Below, in pieces: positions 1 through 11,637 of a stretch of 64,000 nt of DNA. Source of the stretch: Rapana venosa (Eukaryota > Mollusca > Gastropoda > Neogastropoda > Muricidae); the NCBI GenBank assembly GCA_028751875.1, contig CM054154.1:58334707-58398706 (forward strand). The letters run 5' to 3'. Position 1 is the stretch's first letter, and the number at the start of each line of letters is the position of its first letter. The notes below the pieces were generated by a model, which did not search any database, was not told the origin of the DNA, and was given only the letters and a program-made list of their open reading frames with translations. The position numbers and the translations under genes were made by a program.

Positions 1-148
1 CTCCGTTTATAATCTCATCCGAAGCACTTTTGGGGGGAGTGGAGTCTGCACTGATGTTAAGTCCAGGGGAAAATATCCCCTTGAACGGGAATCGAACCCG
101 GGTGGTCAGATTGCGAGCGCAATGTTCTGACCACTAGGCTATCCCGTC
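1..148 (-). mobile_element. SINE-1 copy a, tRNA-derived, cut by window edge
   Basis: Read on the minus strand from 148, this begins with a tRNA-like head. It has a perfect A box (TAGCCTAGTGG, 131-141) and B box (GGTTCGATTCC, 88-98), the internal RNA polymerase III promoter of tRNA-derived SINEs. The body that follows matches the SINE at 43443-43782 base for base over long stretches (CAAGGGGATATTTTCCCCTG, then the GGATGAGA-TATAAAC block). The element continues beyond base 1. The tRNA fold is imperfect and no acceptor stem closes on the 3' side, so this is a SINE head rather than a working tRNA gene. Confidence 0.8.
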
Positions 149-583
149 AAAAGAAAGAAAGAAAGAGTGAGAGAGTGAGCTAGAAACAGACAGACATATA
201 CACACATACAGACAAAGACAAAAACTGGCTAAAAGAAAAAGACAGGGGCACAAAGAGAGACAGAGAAAAAGAAAGTAGTCTGGATGTGTCTCAAAGAGTC
301 ATGCAGTTGAAAGGCAAAATTTCAGTATCACTGTACCTAAAGCCTGATCAACTATATAAGCCACAGCAAGTAAGAACATATCCATAGACCCTGAAATAAC
401 CAAGCCATTTTTTACAGATCACAGCCAATCACCACAATCATTGCAAATAATCACATGGACCAGCCGATCCCCCCTTGTGAGAATGGTAGGGGCTCTTTCA
501 GGATATAAACAACATCCTCACCTTCTAAAAGTTTTGTGCTAGAAGTTTCTTCCTCTCTGTCACTCCCCTTTTCTCTCTGTTTT
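149..583. other. Non-coding interval, purine-rich at its left end
   Basis: Bases 149-290 are GAAA/GAGA/CACA-rich low-complexity sequence. The remainder shows no ORF, family similarity or promoter that I can support. Confidence 0.5.
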
Positions 584-600
584 TAATAATAATAATAATG

Positions 601-678
<78 letters not shown>

Positions 679-694
679 TAATAATAATAATAAT
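584..694 (-). repeat. (AAT)n microsatellite, 3' tail of L2-like copy a
   Basis: About 110 bases of nearly pure AAT with a few GAT and ATA interruptions. It directly abuts the conserved 3' end of the L2-like family (AATGGAATTTATATAGC on the plus strand), so on the minus strand it is the (ATT)n tail of that LINE. Confidence 0.9.
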
Positions 695-959
695 ACAATA
701 AATGGAATTTATATAGCACTGCACAGACAAATCAACGCTCAACTCATTCTTACTCAGTCTTGCAACCAATAGCAATTAAGAGTTCTAACAAGTCCAAATG
801 TACACACACAAATGCACACACACACACACACACGCACGCACGCACGCATGCACACACACACACAAACACACGCACAGAGGTTATACACTTTGGCAGGGTG
901 ATAGAAATTTAGCTGTTGAAAAGCAGGAACAGCTATGATATGAAACACGAGAGGAAAAT

Positions 960-1811
960 CTAAGGTTTGAAACAAACAATTCTTGAGGCGGATTTTAAAG
1001 TGTCACAAAACGGCCTTGTGCGAAGAGAGATAGGGAGGCCATTCCAAATCGATGGACCAAAAACAGAGAAAGTAGGAAGGCTGATGGTGGATTGGTTGAT
1101 TCTAGGTATTCGTAAGCACAAGGAATCTGCAGCAGAGCGGAGGGAACGAGAAGGATTGTATAGGTGGAGACATTCACAGAGGTAGGAGGGTGCTGTTTGG
1201 TGGAGACATTTGTGACAGAGGGAACCGATCTTATAGTTTACTCTCTGTGGCACAGGCAGCCAGTGGAGAGATCGCAAGAGAGGGGTAATGTGCACAGATT
1301 TTTTCTTTCTGAGGACTAGTCGAGCTGCAGAGTTTTGAATACGTTGAAGGGAGTGGATAGATGATGCTGGCAGACCAGCCAAAAGAGAATTGCAATAGTC
1401 AAGACGTGAAAGAATGAGACGTGACAAGTTTGGATGTTGCTCTGAGAACAGGTACTTTCGAATTGCACTAATACGCCGTAATTGATAGTAGCACGATTGG
1501 CAGGTCTGAGTGATAGATTTTTGCATAGAGAGTATGTTGTCAATAATGACCCCTAGATACTTCACAGCAGTGGATAGAGGAACAGACGTATTGTCGAATT
1601 CTATTGAAGCTGTTGTGATGGAAGAGAGTTTGTGTTTGGTCCCTATAAGCATGGCTTCAGTTTTATCAGCATTTAGTTGCAACTTGTTCTCTATCATCCA
1701 GTTTTGGATATCTTGAAAGCAGTAGGCTATATTTGTCAAGAGAGAAGGCAGATTTTCAGGAGTGTCACTGTTTAGAATCTGAGTGTCATTTGCATAAAAG
1801 CGATGGTTCAT
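960..1811 (-). pseudogene. L2-like ORF2 fragment: RT catalytic end and C-terminal domain
   Basis: A 283-codon open stretch covers RT from the active-site block to the protein end. The catalytic box reads FYANDTQ where other copies in this window have FYADDTQ, so the first catalytic aspartate is replaced by asparagine. Downstream are NADKTEAMLIGT and VKYLGVIID, then the family's C-terminal block with HWLPVPQR and SLRTRPFCDTLKS. Upstream RT motifs lie in other frames toward 2300. Lacking a catalytic Asp and continuous frame, this copy cannot encode active RT. Confidence 0.8.
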
Positions 1812-2455
1812 CTGATGACGGTTAATTATATGTGACAGTGGAGCGGTGTAGAGAGTGAAAAGAACAGGGCCCAGAACTGATCCCTGCGGGACTCTACATT
1901 CCAGTCTGGCAGGTACTGACTGAATCTTGTTTACTGTGACTGTCTGAAATAGGTCAGTCAGGTATGAGCTAAACTAGGTGACGGCTGTACCAGAAAAAAA
2001 CAAACGGTTTTTTTGAAGACGGGAGAGAAGAATAGAGTGGTCAATAGTGTCGAAGGCTGCATTTAAGTACAGTAGAGTGAGGAGGGAGATTTCCCCTGAG
2101 TCAGAAGCAAGTAGAAGCATGTTTAAGGTGTGAACTAGAGTGGTTTCAGTGCTGTGGTTGACACGATATGCAGACTGAAACGCAGGGAGGAGACTGTTGG
2201 AGAGAAGGTGGTTATTGAGCTGTTTTAGGACTACTTTTTCAAGGACTTTAAAGATAAAAGGTAGGTTGGAAACAGGTTTGTAATTCTTCAGAAAGTTAGG
2301 GTCAAGGTCATGCTATTTGAGTAGTGGTGTGACTATAGCAGTTTTTAGAGCTGAAGGAACATTTCCAGAAACAAGAGATGAGTTTAATATTTTTGTGATA
2401 CTGGGTATAAGCTGTGGCAGGCTCTGTGCGAAATTACAAGCAGGTATGGGGTCGA

Positions 2456-2831
2456 TAGAAAACTACTGGGCATATCCTGGAGAGAACGAAAGACCAACGA
2501 ATTTGTCAAGAGTCAAATAACACGGCTGGCAGGTCCACAGGAACCCCTTCTCACCATCGTCAAGAAGAAAAAGCTGACATGGTTTGGCCACGTCACCCGC
2601 CACAACACTGCCAAAAACAGTACTGCAGGGAACACTCGAAGGTGGCAGAAAGAGGGGAAGACAGAACAAGTCATGGATGGACAACATCAGAGAATGGACC
2701 AGGATGAATGACTCGGCACTACTGCGCAGAGCCGAGGACCGAGATGGATGGAGGAGGCTTGCCACGGCATCGTCTTTCATGTCTCCCCCACGACCGCCAA
2801 GGTCACGGGTCTGATGATGATGATGGTGATG
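2456..2831 (+). mobile_element. RTE-3 3' fragment nested in L2-like copy a
   Basis: A 376-base 5'-truncated insert. It encodes the C-terminal RTE segment (KTVLQGTLEGGR, then KSWMDNIREWT) and ends in a TGATGATGATG tail. It is nearly identical to the minus-strand copies at 36.5 and 63.3 kb. Flanking bases 2446-2455 and 2832-2841 are both ATGGGGTCGA, a 10-bp target-site duplication, and the L2-like sequence resumes in register after the second copy. Confidence 0.9.
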
Positions 2832-3035
2832 ATGGGGTCGAGATCACAAGATTTTATAATCATTTCTTTCAGAATTGTCTCGATTTCTTTCTCGCTTGCT
2901 GGATGAAAGAAAAGGAGAGGAGTGCCAGAAAATTGAGGATCAGAAATTGCGGCTGGAAAGGAGTCTGATCCAAACTAGAGTGAATGTTGCGGACTTTGTC
3001 AGAAAAGAATGCCGAAAATATAGAAGGAAGTTCAG

Positions 3036-3231
3036 GTTTAAGCATCCGCCAAATGTCCGATTGCAGCTACCTTAATGATGGGCAATTGCATACACTAAGT
3101 CTCATAATTGGTGAACCTCAGAACTATAGCCAAAGAACAGGAAGTTAAACTAAAATTAAGACACGCGCACGTGTCCGCACGTGTATGAGTGCGCGCCTGC
3201 GTGCATGCATGCATACATACAAACATACTGT
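3036..3231. other. Short unassigned spacer
   Basis: Between two L2-like copies. It holds an ACGTG/GCATGCATACAT-rich simple stretch (3160-3230) and otherwise nothing recognisable. Confidence 0.4.
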
Positions 3232-3920
3232 ACAAACAGCTCAACAGTCACCTTCATTCCAATGATCTCTTTCCCCCTATTCAATCTGCCTATCGCCCCA
3301 ACCACAGCACCGAAACCACCCTAGTCCATACTTTAGATACACTTCTACTTGCTTCTGATGCAGGAAAAATCTCCCTCCTCACTCTTCTCGACTTATCTGC
3401 AGCCTTTGACAATATAGATTATTCAATTCTTCTTTCTCGCCTCCAAAATACGTTTGGTATTAAAGGCACAGCACTCACCTGGTTTACTTCATACCTCACA
3501 GACAGGTTCCAGAAGTTATTGTAAACAAAATTCAGTCAAAATATGTCAAAATGGAATGTGGAGTCCCACAGGGATCAGTCCTGGGCCCTGTTCTCTTTAC
3601 TCTCTACACTGCTCCACTCTCACATATAATAAACAACCACCATATTGATAATAATTTCTACGCCGATGACACTCAGCTTCAGTGCAGTGATACTGTTGAA
3701 AACTTGCCTTCCCTCCTGACAATTATGTCCTACTGCCCTCAAGACATTAAAAACTGGATGACTCAGAACAAGTTACAACAATATGCTGATAAAACCGAAG
3801 CCATGCTCATAGGTACCGAACATAAACTTTCCTTCATTACAAAATCTTCAATAGAATTCGGCACTACCTCAGTTCCTTTGTCCAACTCTGTGAAGTATTT
3901 AGGAGTATTTCTTGACAATT
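3232..3920 (+). mobile_element. L2-like copy b, RT core only, truncated at both ends
   Basis: Encodes the RT fingers and palm. AAFDNIDYSILLSRL is followed by one frame change near 3524, then GVPQGSVLGPVLFTLY and an intact FYADDTQ catalytic box. Sequence is close to 57600-58290, so both belong to one subfamily, distinct from copies d, j and k. It stops abruptly after the VKYLGV block. With both ends missing it is a relic, probably produced by deletion. Confidence 0.8.
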
Positions 3921-4559
3921 AGTCCAGCTGCCAATGCAAGAATATTTGTCAAACACTGCAAATGAGAGTGACATGCTGAATTTTGGCATACACATACTTT
4001 GGATCCTTCTCTACATCATTGGCATGGGAAAGAAACATCATATTGGCCAATTGTTTCCCACTTATTTTGATGATCAAAGATATATTGCCCAATTTTCGAA
4101 GACCACAAAAAAATTAACACATCTTTACTTGTCCATCTTCCTATTTTTGAAGCAGCTCTTAATTAATTGTACATAGTTGCTTTGATGCAACAAAAATGAT
4201 TGCAATAATACACACAGCAATGATTATTACTAGATTTTTGCATAATCTTTCATACATAAGTATTTGAGAAAAAAAATCGCTTTGTTTATCCAACACAAAA
4301 TTACGGCTCTAGGATTTCACTTTATGTTTTATAATGTATGGAGCTGATGTATATCTTCATTCACACACACACACATGCATGTGTATGCGCAAACATGCAC
4401 ACACATACACACACACATACACATGTGCACTGTGACAGAGTAATGATGATGTTCACTGATTTGGTTGACCAGGATTTGTAGAAAGAGGAAAACAACACTT
4501 GACCAATACCAGTAGCAACAGCAGCAGAAGCAGCAACAAAAACAACAGCCACAGACACA

Positions 4560-4644
<85 letters not shown>

Positions 4645-5132
4645 GGACTTGCAGGAAAAGGGAAAGTACTGTCATGTGCTCTGATCCCTACTGCAATCAT
4701 CACATCCACCCCATGTACACAAGGCCATACACTGCAAACTGGCTTTGAAGCATTGTCAGCATATGTTCTCCACAGGCAGCTTACAGCCACAGTGGATCAG
4801 TTCTTGATGGCTTCCTCTCCCTGTAGCAGTGTAGTCCACACAGGTCTCCCTCCATCCATGATCCTGTTCTTTCTGCCAACCCATAGTCCAGGGCAAGGAA
4901 GGCCTGGTGCTTTCACTAAGCACTGTCCCTATAATGATGTGACCACTTTGGTAAACACCTCATAGGGTATGCTGCTGAAGCACACTGAAAATAAATGGAA
5001 TGTGCCCCAGCTGCCATCTTCCCATTGTGCACATCTCTTTCATGGCGTCATCCACACTTTGCAATCCACTGGTCCTGTCATACAGCAGAACGTTGAAGAA
5101 CCTCCATCATTGAGCCAGGTATGGGCAGGGTA
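3921..5132. other. Non-coding interval
   Basis: AT-rich from 3921 to 4430, then a long (CA)n run, then about 450 bases of more balanced composition (4680-5130). No ORF with family features was found and no match to other repeats in the window was noticed. Confidence 0.4.
4556..4641. repeat. (CA)n microsatellite
   Basis: About 86 bases of near-perfect CA dinucleotide. Poly-Cys/Val and poly-Thr/His reading frames across it are artefacts of the repeat. Confidence 0.95.
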
Positions 5133-5975
5133 GCTCTATGAAAAAAATCATCACGCAGACCTGCCAGTCTTGCTTTTATCAATTACGCGCATAAGCGCGA
5201 TTCGCAAGTATCTGTCCACTGATGCAACTTCCACGCTTGTCACATCTCTCATTCTCTCACGTTTAGACTACTGTAATTCTCTTTTGGCTGGCCTACCAGC
5301 ATCATCTATCCACTCCCTTCAACGCATACACAACTCTGCAGCTTGACTGGTTCTAAGAAAGAAACAATCTGAACACATCACTCCTCTTCTGCGATCTCTT
5401 CACTGGCTGCCTGTCTCACGGAGTCTGAAGTATAAGATCAATAGCCTCTGTTTCAAATGTCTCCACAAATCTGCACCCTCTTATCTCTGTAACTGTCTTC
5501 ATCTGTACACTCCATCCCGTTCCCTTCATTCAGCTGCAGATACTCTGTGCTTTCGAGCACCCAGATTCAAACAAACCACTGTTGGCTGTCGCTCTTTCTC
5601 TGTTTCTGGTCCATCCACCTGGAATGACCTCCCTCTTTCACTTCGCCAAAAGCTTTCATTTGATACCTTCAAATCCACCCTCAAAATACACTTATTTCCT
5701 ATCTGAGACTTTCCCCTCATATCTGTCCCTAATTTTCAACAGCATCCTTCACTTCTTAAGTGTGTTCGCGAATGTGTGTCTGTGTGTGTGTTTGTTTGTG
5801 TGTCTGTGTGTGTGCGTGCGTACGTGCGTGCGCGCGCATGAATTTGAAATTTGTTGTTCAATATGTTCAAGGAGAGTTGCATGCGTGTAAATGATTTGAT
5901 TACAAGCGCTTCATTTTTTTTTGTTTTTACAAGATTCAGCGCTATAGACATTCCATATATTATTAGTAGTATTTT
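5133..5975 (+). mobile_element. L2-like copy c, 5'-truncated, with 3' UTR
   Basis: Starts in the RT C-terminal block (ITQTCQSC) and runs through the [14 protein letters not shown] region to the protein end and 3' UTR. The 3' end has AGCGCTATAGACATTCCATA and only a vestigial ATT tail. It carries an in-frame TGA at the NSAA*LVLRKK position, so it is a pseudogene. The UTR holds a TG/CG alternating run (5766-5840). Confidence 0.8.
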
Positions 5976-6030
5976 AGGTGTATATGTCTATTCCAATCAA
6001 TTGTTTTTACAACATTGTACTCCTACATTG

Positions 6031-6156
6031 GTGTGCGTGTGGTTATGTGTGTGTCTGTGTGTGTGTGTGCACGCGCGCGCGTACGCCGTGCATGTGTGTG
6101 CGCGCGCACGTGCGCGCGCACGTGCGCGAGCGCGTGGCTTTGTGTGTGTGTGTGTG

Positions 6157-6242
<86 letters not shown>
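6031..6242. repeat. (TG)n with (CG) core, alternating purine-pyrimidine
   Basis: About 210 bases. The left part mixes GTGCGCGCGCAC-type blocks (6068-6135), and the right part is a long pure TG run (6155-6242). The layout resembles the L2-like 3' UTR at 26957-27090. Confidence 0.9.
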
Positions 6243-6244
<2 letters not shown>

Positions 6245-6245
6245 T

Positions 6246-6633
6246 ATGTTTAAGCTATCTTGGAATATTCATACCAATTTGAAATGTATTTTTCTTGTGT
6301 CTTTCGAGTAATTATGATACGTTTGAATCTGCTTGTCAGTATTGTAATTGCCCTTCATGGGATGATTGAAGTCTTTTTGACTTGACTTGACTTGACTTCT
6401 ACAGGGTCATGTTGGTGGCAGTGAGTGTTACCTGCTTCGAACTTACATATACATGACCCCATCTACTACAATAACAGCTTAGTCGTGGGCCCAGACTGGG
6501 TGAGACGCCCACTGAGTCTATTCCATATCTATGTCTCTTGTCTTTCTGCCTCTCACTCTGTCTCTCTCTGTCTCTCTTTTTTTATTTCAGTGTTTCTCTC
6601 AAGCGGCTGCTGCTATGCTAATAATGATAACAA
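6246..6633. other. Non-coding interval
   Basis: Contains three GACTT units (6380-6400) and a CTCTCTGT-rich patch (6555-6590). No coding or element similarity seen. Confidence 0.4.
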
Positions 6634-8761
6634 TGGTCGCAAAGCGCAAACGCAGGCAACTAGAGCGGCAGTGGCGAAAATCAAAAACGGAAATTAATAA
6701 GCAGCTCTTTCGAAAACAAGTAAACAAAGTCAAATCTTTAATTCTTTCAGAAAAAAACAAAGTATTACTCTTCTCAAGTTCTTGATGCCACGTCTATAAA
6801 ATCTCTCTTTTCCCTCACACTACTCTTCTTGGATCTGTGAAGGCAAGCCCTCTGCCTTCCATCCACAACCACTCTGAACTTCCTTCTATATTTCTGCTTT
6901 CTTTCTGAAAAGTCTATAACATTTCGCTAAAAAACTGGATCAAACTCCTTTCAACCTGCACTTCCTGACCCCCAAATTTCCCTCCGGCACTCCTCTCCTT
7001 TACTTTCATCCGACAAGTGAGAAAGAAATCATGACAATTCTGAAAGAAATGAATATAAAATCATGTGATCTTGATCCCATACCTGCTTCTCTTTTCACAC
7101 AGTGCCTACCACAACTCATACCCACTATCACGAAAATAGTAAACTCATCTCTTGTTTCAGGAAATGTTCCATCAGCTCTCAAAACTGCTAAAGTCACACC
7201 TCTACTCAAAAAGCATGACCTTGATCCTAACATTCTGAAGAATTCAACAACCACCTTCTCTCCAACAATCTTCTTCCCGAGTTTCAGTCTGCCTATCGCA
7301 TCAACCACAGCACTGAAACCACCCTAGTTCACACTTTAAACAGGCTTCTACTCGCTTCTGACTCAGGGAAAATCTCCCTTCTCACTCTACTCGACTTATC
7401 GGCAGCCTTCGATACTATAGACTACTCAATTCTTCTCTCCTGTCTTCAAACACGTTCGGTGTTACTGCACAGCCCCTTACCTGGTTTAATTCATACCTTA
7501 CGAAACCCATTCCAGACAGTTGCAGTAAACAAGATTCAATCAATAAACCCGCCAAACTGGAATGCGGAGTCCCCCAGGGATCAGCTCTAGGCCCGTTTTT
7601 TTCACTCTTTTACAATGCCCCACTCTCACATATAAAAAAACCGTCATCAAATCAACCATCATTTTACACAGATGACTCTCAATTCAAAGCAGTGTTACTC
7701 CTGAAAATCTGCCTTTTCTCCTCGCAAATATGCCCGCGCTTTGAAGATATTCAAAACTGGGTGACACAGAAAAAATTACAGCTAAATGCAGAAAAACCGA
7801 AGCCATGCTCGTAGGGACCAAACAACAAACTCTCTTCCATTACAACAGCTTCAATAGAACTCGGCAATACATCAGCCCTCTATCCACTTCTGTGAAGATC
7901 TAGTGTCGTTATCGACTACACACTCTCTATGAAAAAATTCATCACCCAGACCTGTCAGTCGTGCTACTACAATTTACGGCGTATTGAGTGCAATTCGAAA
8001 GTACCTGTCCACCGATGCAACAGCCAAACTTGTCACTTCTCTCATTCTTTTACGCCTGGGCTATTGCAATTCTCTTCTGTCTGGTTTCCACATCATCTAT
8101 CCACTCCCTTCAACGTATACAAAACTCCGCAGCCCACTAGTTTTCAGAAAGAAAAAATCTGAGCACATTACCCCTCTCTTGCAATCTCTCCACTGGCTGC
8201 CTGTGCCACAGAGAGTACATTATAAGATCAGTACCCTCTGTTACAAATGTCTCCACAAAACTGCACCCTCTTACCTATGTGAATGTCTTAACCTGTACAC
8301 TCCTTCACGTTCCCTCCGCTCTACTGCAGATACCTTGTGCCTACGAATACCTAGATTGAACCAATCCATTGTTGGCCGCCGCTCATTCTCTATTTCGGGT
8401 CCATTTACCTGGAATGAGCTTACTCTCTCTCTTCGCCAGAAACCTAGTTATGACACTTTTAAATCCAGCCTCAAGACATATTTATTTCAAACCTAAGACT
8501 TCCCCCCTCCTGTTTCATATCTAACCCATGTCCTATCACCCTGCTAAAGTATACGGCCTGTGCGAGTGTGTGTGTGCTTTTGAAAAAACATTTGACTATT
8601 GACATTTTATTTCATAGATTTTGTCTGCATCGCACCATGTTTGTAAATATATGTTTGTTTAAACTTTTGATTATTTATCATTGATTGCATGACTGTGTAA
8701 GATTAGGTTGAATGCATGCGCTTTGATTTGTCTTTGCAAGATATAGCGCTATATAAGTTCC

Positions 8762-8793
<32 letters not shown>
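6634..8793 (+). mobile_element. L2-like copy d, 5'-truncated with complete 3' tail
   Basis: Begins in the endonuclease-RT linker (KRKRRQLERQWRKSKTEINK) and continues through RT into the C-terminal block. It ends with GCGCTATATAAGTTCCATTT and (ATT)10 at 8764-8793. Several frameshifts and base losses break ORF2, including around the active-site region at 7660-7700. The C-terminal half is nearly identical to 41040-41818, so copies d and n belong to the same young subfamily. Confidence 0.85.
7984..8496 (+). pseudogene. L2-like ORF2 C-terminal fragment
   Basis: 170 open codons covering the post-RT C-terminal region: [55 protein letters not shown] and the terminal [12 protein letters not shown]. 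This block closes ORF2 in every copy here. The RT catalytic part upstream is out of frame. Confidence 0.75.
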
Positions 8794-8795
<2 letters not shown>

Positions 8796-9690
8796 AATAA
8801 TGATAAGAAGAAGAGTGTGCATCCCTATCATTAACCCATCCGTGAGCTAAGCTTCCCTTTTCGCAAGGAACCTCCCCTCCCCCCCCAGATTGACAATAAA
8901 CTCTTTTTGGTACACATATACTGCATACGGGTCCTTTCTCTTCCCAAGTTAATGTTGAACAGTGTTGATTGTGGTTGCCCTAATTGACGGGTGACCATTT
9001 GCGCACCTTGGCTTTAGTACAGTCCCCCAATTCAACCAGCTGTAAATGGGTACCTGCCTCTTTTGGGTCAGGGAAGATAAAGCAGCGAGGGAGAGGAGAT
9101 GGGCGCCGCCCTCAATGTGCTGGCCCCCAGAGAAGTGAGGTATCTAACACCTAGCTCCCAAACGACCACATAGGCTATGGGACACCTTAGTTACTTTTCT
9201 TCCTGCATTTGACAATGTAAGGGAAAAACCATCAAGAACATATTTAGCCTTCCTTCATATGTGCTGCTCAGAATCAGAAATGTTACTGATAGCTACAGTT
9301 TATTCAGAGATGTATGTTTTGGCAACTAATATAAAGGGACCATGATGGGAGCCTAGTTTAATTGTTTTGACAGGTGTGGCTTTATTGATTTAGCTCTGGA
9401 TCTTTTTTAGATAGGAAAATTTCCTTGTTTTGCTTCCTAAGTTATGTGTCCCCCATGGGGTTACCGTGAGCTCTTTAATTATAAATACAATCCCCACCGC
9501 CTAAAAAGTTTGTGCCAGGAATTTTCCTTTTAATATAACTCTCTTCGTCCGTTTTTTTTTTTATTACCTTTATATCATCACTCTTGTTTATCTTATGCTT
9601 TTCAATTCTTTCACCTGCCCTTTTTTCTAGGACATTTTTTCAAATATCTTGTTTCCTTTGTAACAGAGTGGAGATATTAGATCTGCCACA
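8796..9690. other. Non-coding interval with a repeat-like patch
   Basis: Bases about 8990-9190 (TGTAAATGGGTACCTGCC, then a GGGAAGATAAAG stretch) have the look of a dispersed mollusc repeat, but I found no second copy in the window. The rest is AT-rich with no supported ORF. Confidence 0.35.
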
Positions 9691-9751
9691 ACTCTGTACA
9701 ACTTCTCGGCTACAACAGCACAGTATGAACAGGGAGGATGTGGCCTCTAAG

Positions 9752-9854
9752 AAAGAGGCTGCATAAATATCACATTTTACCGCGAAGGCAAAGTGTATGC
9801 AATGGACAGTTTTCAACCACCACCCAAGGAAACAGAGCGCTGCACAATTTGCAG
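9752..9854 (+). other. Candidate exon, VWC-like half-domain (uncertain)
   Basis: Reading from TGC at 9760, the frame gives C-x5-Y-x-x-G-x-x-Y followed after 15 residues by C-x2-C-x-C, with FYREGKVYAM in the first part and ERCTICRC in the second. That cysteine and tyrosine/glycine spacing is typical of the von Willebrand factor type C fold in secreted matrix and BMP-binding proteins. An AG precedes the segment at 9750-9751, and CAG|GTGTGT, a good donor, ends it at 9854/9855 (the C of the last CxC would lie past the donor). Stops lie in frame at 9746-9748 and after 9864. The acceptor lacks a strong pyrimidine tract. It could be chance or an old exon relic. Confidence 0.25.
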
Positions 9855-9864
9855 GTGTGTCCCA

Positions 9865-10590
9865 AAATAGTAACACGTCGCACTGAACACATGGGAGGTA
9901 ATCTAGTTACCACACCATCACACCTCGAAGTCGAAATGGTGGACAGAAATTGCTCTATATGCAAAATATCACCATTGGGGAAGTTCGGAGCTCTAGCCAG
10001 GGACAAAAAACATGTATATGTGGTGATGTGCAATGTAACTGAATCACTGTAAAGGAGGTAGAATATTAAGGAATAATTTTCAGTTTTTAACGTTTGTCAA
10101 GGACAGCTGTAATGATTTTTTATTTGTTTGAGGAATCGATGCTATTTAACGTAATGCTGACTATGTCGAAATCCTTTACCGTGTATTGTGTCAAAGTATT
10201 CAAATAATGTGTTCGTTTGTTCCAGTGTACTTAGCAACCCTGCATACATGCAGGGTATATTCGATTTTCTTTCATGAAAAAAGCTGTATTGCTATCTCCG
10301 ATTATTTACAATGATTTAGGTTTATGGCACATGATCACTATTCCCAGGATGTTTCTATGTTTGTTTATTTTGTTTTCTTATAGGCTGTATTGGTGCCTGG
10401 CGATCAAAAACGAATTTTAGTAAGAGAGCAGAGATACCAAGTTAAAACCCACTGTTGCTGACAGAGGAAGTTTAGTGTACAAATGGATGAGTGCAAATTT
10501 AGAACAGTTTTCTGTAGCTCCCCCTCTACCTTTTTATGTATTGTTGCGTAAGGCCAATGTACTATCCGCTAGTTTCAGAGTTCATAGCAC
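9865..10590. other. Non-coding interval
   Basis: An open frame at 9738-10052 (104 codons) overlaps the candidate exon in another frame and has no recognisable domain. From 10060 on the sequence is AT-rich without signals I can support. Confidence 0.4.
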
Positions 10591-11130
10591 CCCCTTCTCT
10601 CTCTCTCTCGTTCCTGAGTTCTCTGTCTGTCTGTCTGTCTGTCTGCCTGTCCGTCTGTATCTCTCTTTGTCATGAAGTATTACGTTTCATTGATTATTGC
10701 AGAAGTAAGCTTGTGGATTTTCAATTTTCTTGTTATTAATTTGCGTTTACTAGTGGTACTGTTATAGAAGGCTAGATGGAAAAAAAACCCAACTGTCATG
10801 CTTATTCCTTCACTTGAAAATAAAATTGAACCAATCAATCAATCAATCTGTCTGTCTGTCTGTCTCCCCCTTTCTCTCTCCTTCTCTTTCTCTCTCTCAC
10901 TCTTCTCCTCCTGTTTTTCTATCTGTCTGTCTCTCTGTCTGTCTGCCCTCTTCCCCTCTCTGTCCCTCTGTCCTTTCTCTCTCACTCTCTCTGTCTTCCC
11001 TCCCTTTTTTCTCTCACACACACTCTCTCTTTCTCCTCTCTCTGTCTCTTTTCTCTGTCTCTGTCTCTCCCCTCTCTCTCTTCTCTCTCTCCCCTCATCT
11101 CTCTCTCTCTCTCTCTCTCTGCGCACGCTC
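10591..11130. repeat. Polypyrimidine tract with (CTGT)n and (CT)n
   Basis: Plus strand is overwhelmingly C/T, with CTGT arrays at 10621-10650, 10846-10865 and 10920-10950 and CT runs throughout. An interruption at about 10670-10840 ends in an AATC run. Ser/Leu-rich and Glu/Arg-rich frames across it are repeat artefacts. Confidence 0.9.
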
Positions 11131-11194
11131 CGCGGATGTTTCCAGCAGGTCCAGTGTCGCGTAGTGTTAGCATTTTGGGATCGATAAAATCTGA

Positions 11195-11480
11195 CCTCAC
11201 CCAAATCCCCCCCAGAACCCGCACACACCCCCAAACCCCCACCCCCATCATCCCCTCCCTCCCCACATACACACACTCCCATCTTTTCTTTTTCTCCTTC
11301 TTGCCTTCTCATTTTCCCTCTCATCCCCCCCCCCCACCCCCTTAGCTCGCTTCTCTTCCCACTATCACCTCCCAAACTCTCACGGGTTTTACCCCGCCTC
11401 TGCATATTCTCTCTGTCTGTCTGTCTCTCGTTCTGTGTCTTTCTCTGTCTCCCTCTGTCTTTTTCTCTCTTCAACCTTGG
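11195..11480. repeat. C-rich low-complexity tract
   Basis: CCCCCA/CCCTCC-rich with a C9 run near 11326-11335, then a short CTGT/CTCT array at 11408-11470. No coding evidence. Confidence 0.8.
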
Positions 11481-11637
11481 AATCTAAAAAGACCGCAGAG
11501 CGAGACTGAAATATTTCTGTCAGTAACATTGTCTTAGAGGCTGTGTCTCTCTTGCTTCTCTGTCTTCTGGTTTTTGCTTGTTTATTTTTTATTTTAGCTC
11601 TTGCTAGTTATGTTTTTGTTTTGTATTATTCTGTTTC

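Larger units (their letters stand above)
584..3035 (-). mobile_element. L2-like non-LTR retrotransposon, copy a, 5'-truncated
   Basis: Minus-strand LINE with an (ATT)n tail, a CA/CG-rich 3' UTR (about 800-890) and decayed ORF2 from the endonuclease-RT linker to the RT C-terminus. The same protein segments recur at 6.6, 28.8, 34.3, 50.6 and 56.4 kb. An RTE-3 fragment (2456-2831) interrupts it with a clean target-site duplication. Similarity to other copies stops near 3035, so the 5' end is lost, as is usual for LINE insertions. The CR1/L2 placement comes from the long C-terminal block with its [12 protein letters not shown] and SGPSxWN motifs. Confidence 0.85.

Noticed and set aside
1..148. 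Possible functional tRNA gene
   Set aside because: A and B boxes are present, but the acceptor stem does not close and the same non-tRNA body follows at 43.5 kb; it is a SINE head.
4329..4790. 153-codon Cys/Val-rich frame on the minus strand
   Set aside because: Produced by the (CA)n repeat; no domain outside it.
5851..6311. Three overlapping Cys/Val-rich frames
   Set aside because: Translation of (TG)n/(CG)n repeats in each frame.
9738..10052. 104-codon frame as a gene
   Set aside because: No recognisable domain, no neighbouring signals, and a different frame of the same DNA has the better VWC-like pattern.
10798..11474. Ser/Leu-rich and Glu/Arg-rich frames on opposite strands, up to 211 codons
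   Set aside because: Both are readings of one polypyrimidine/polypurine tract.
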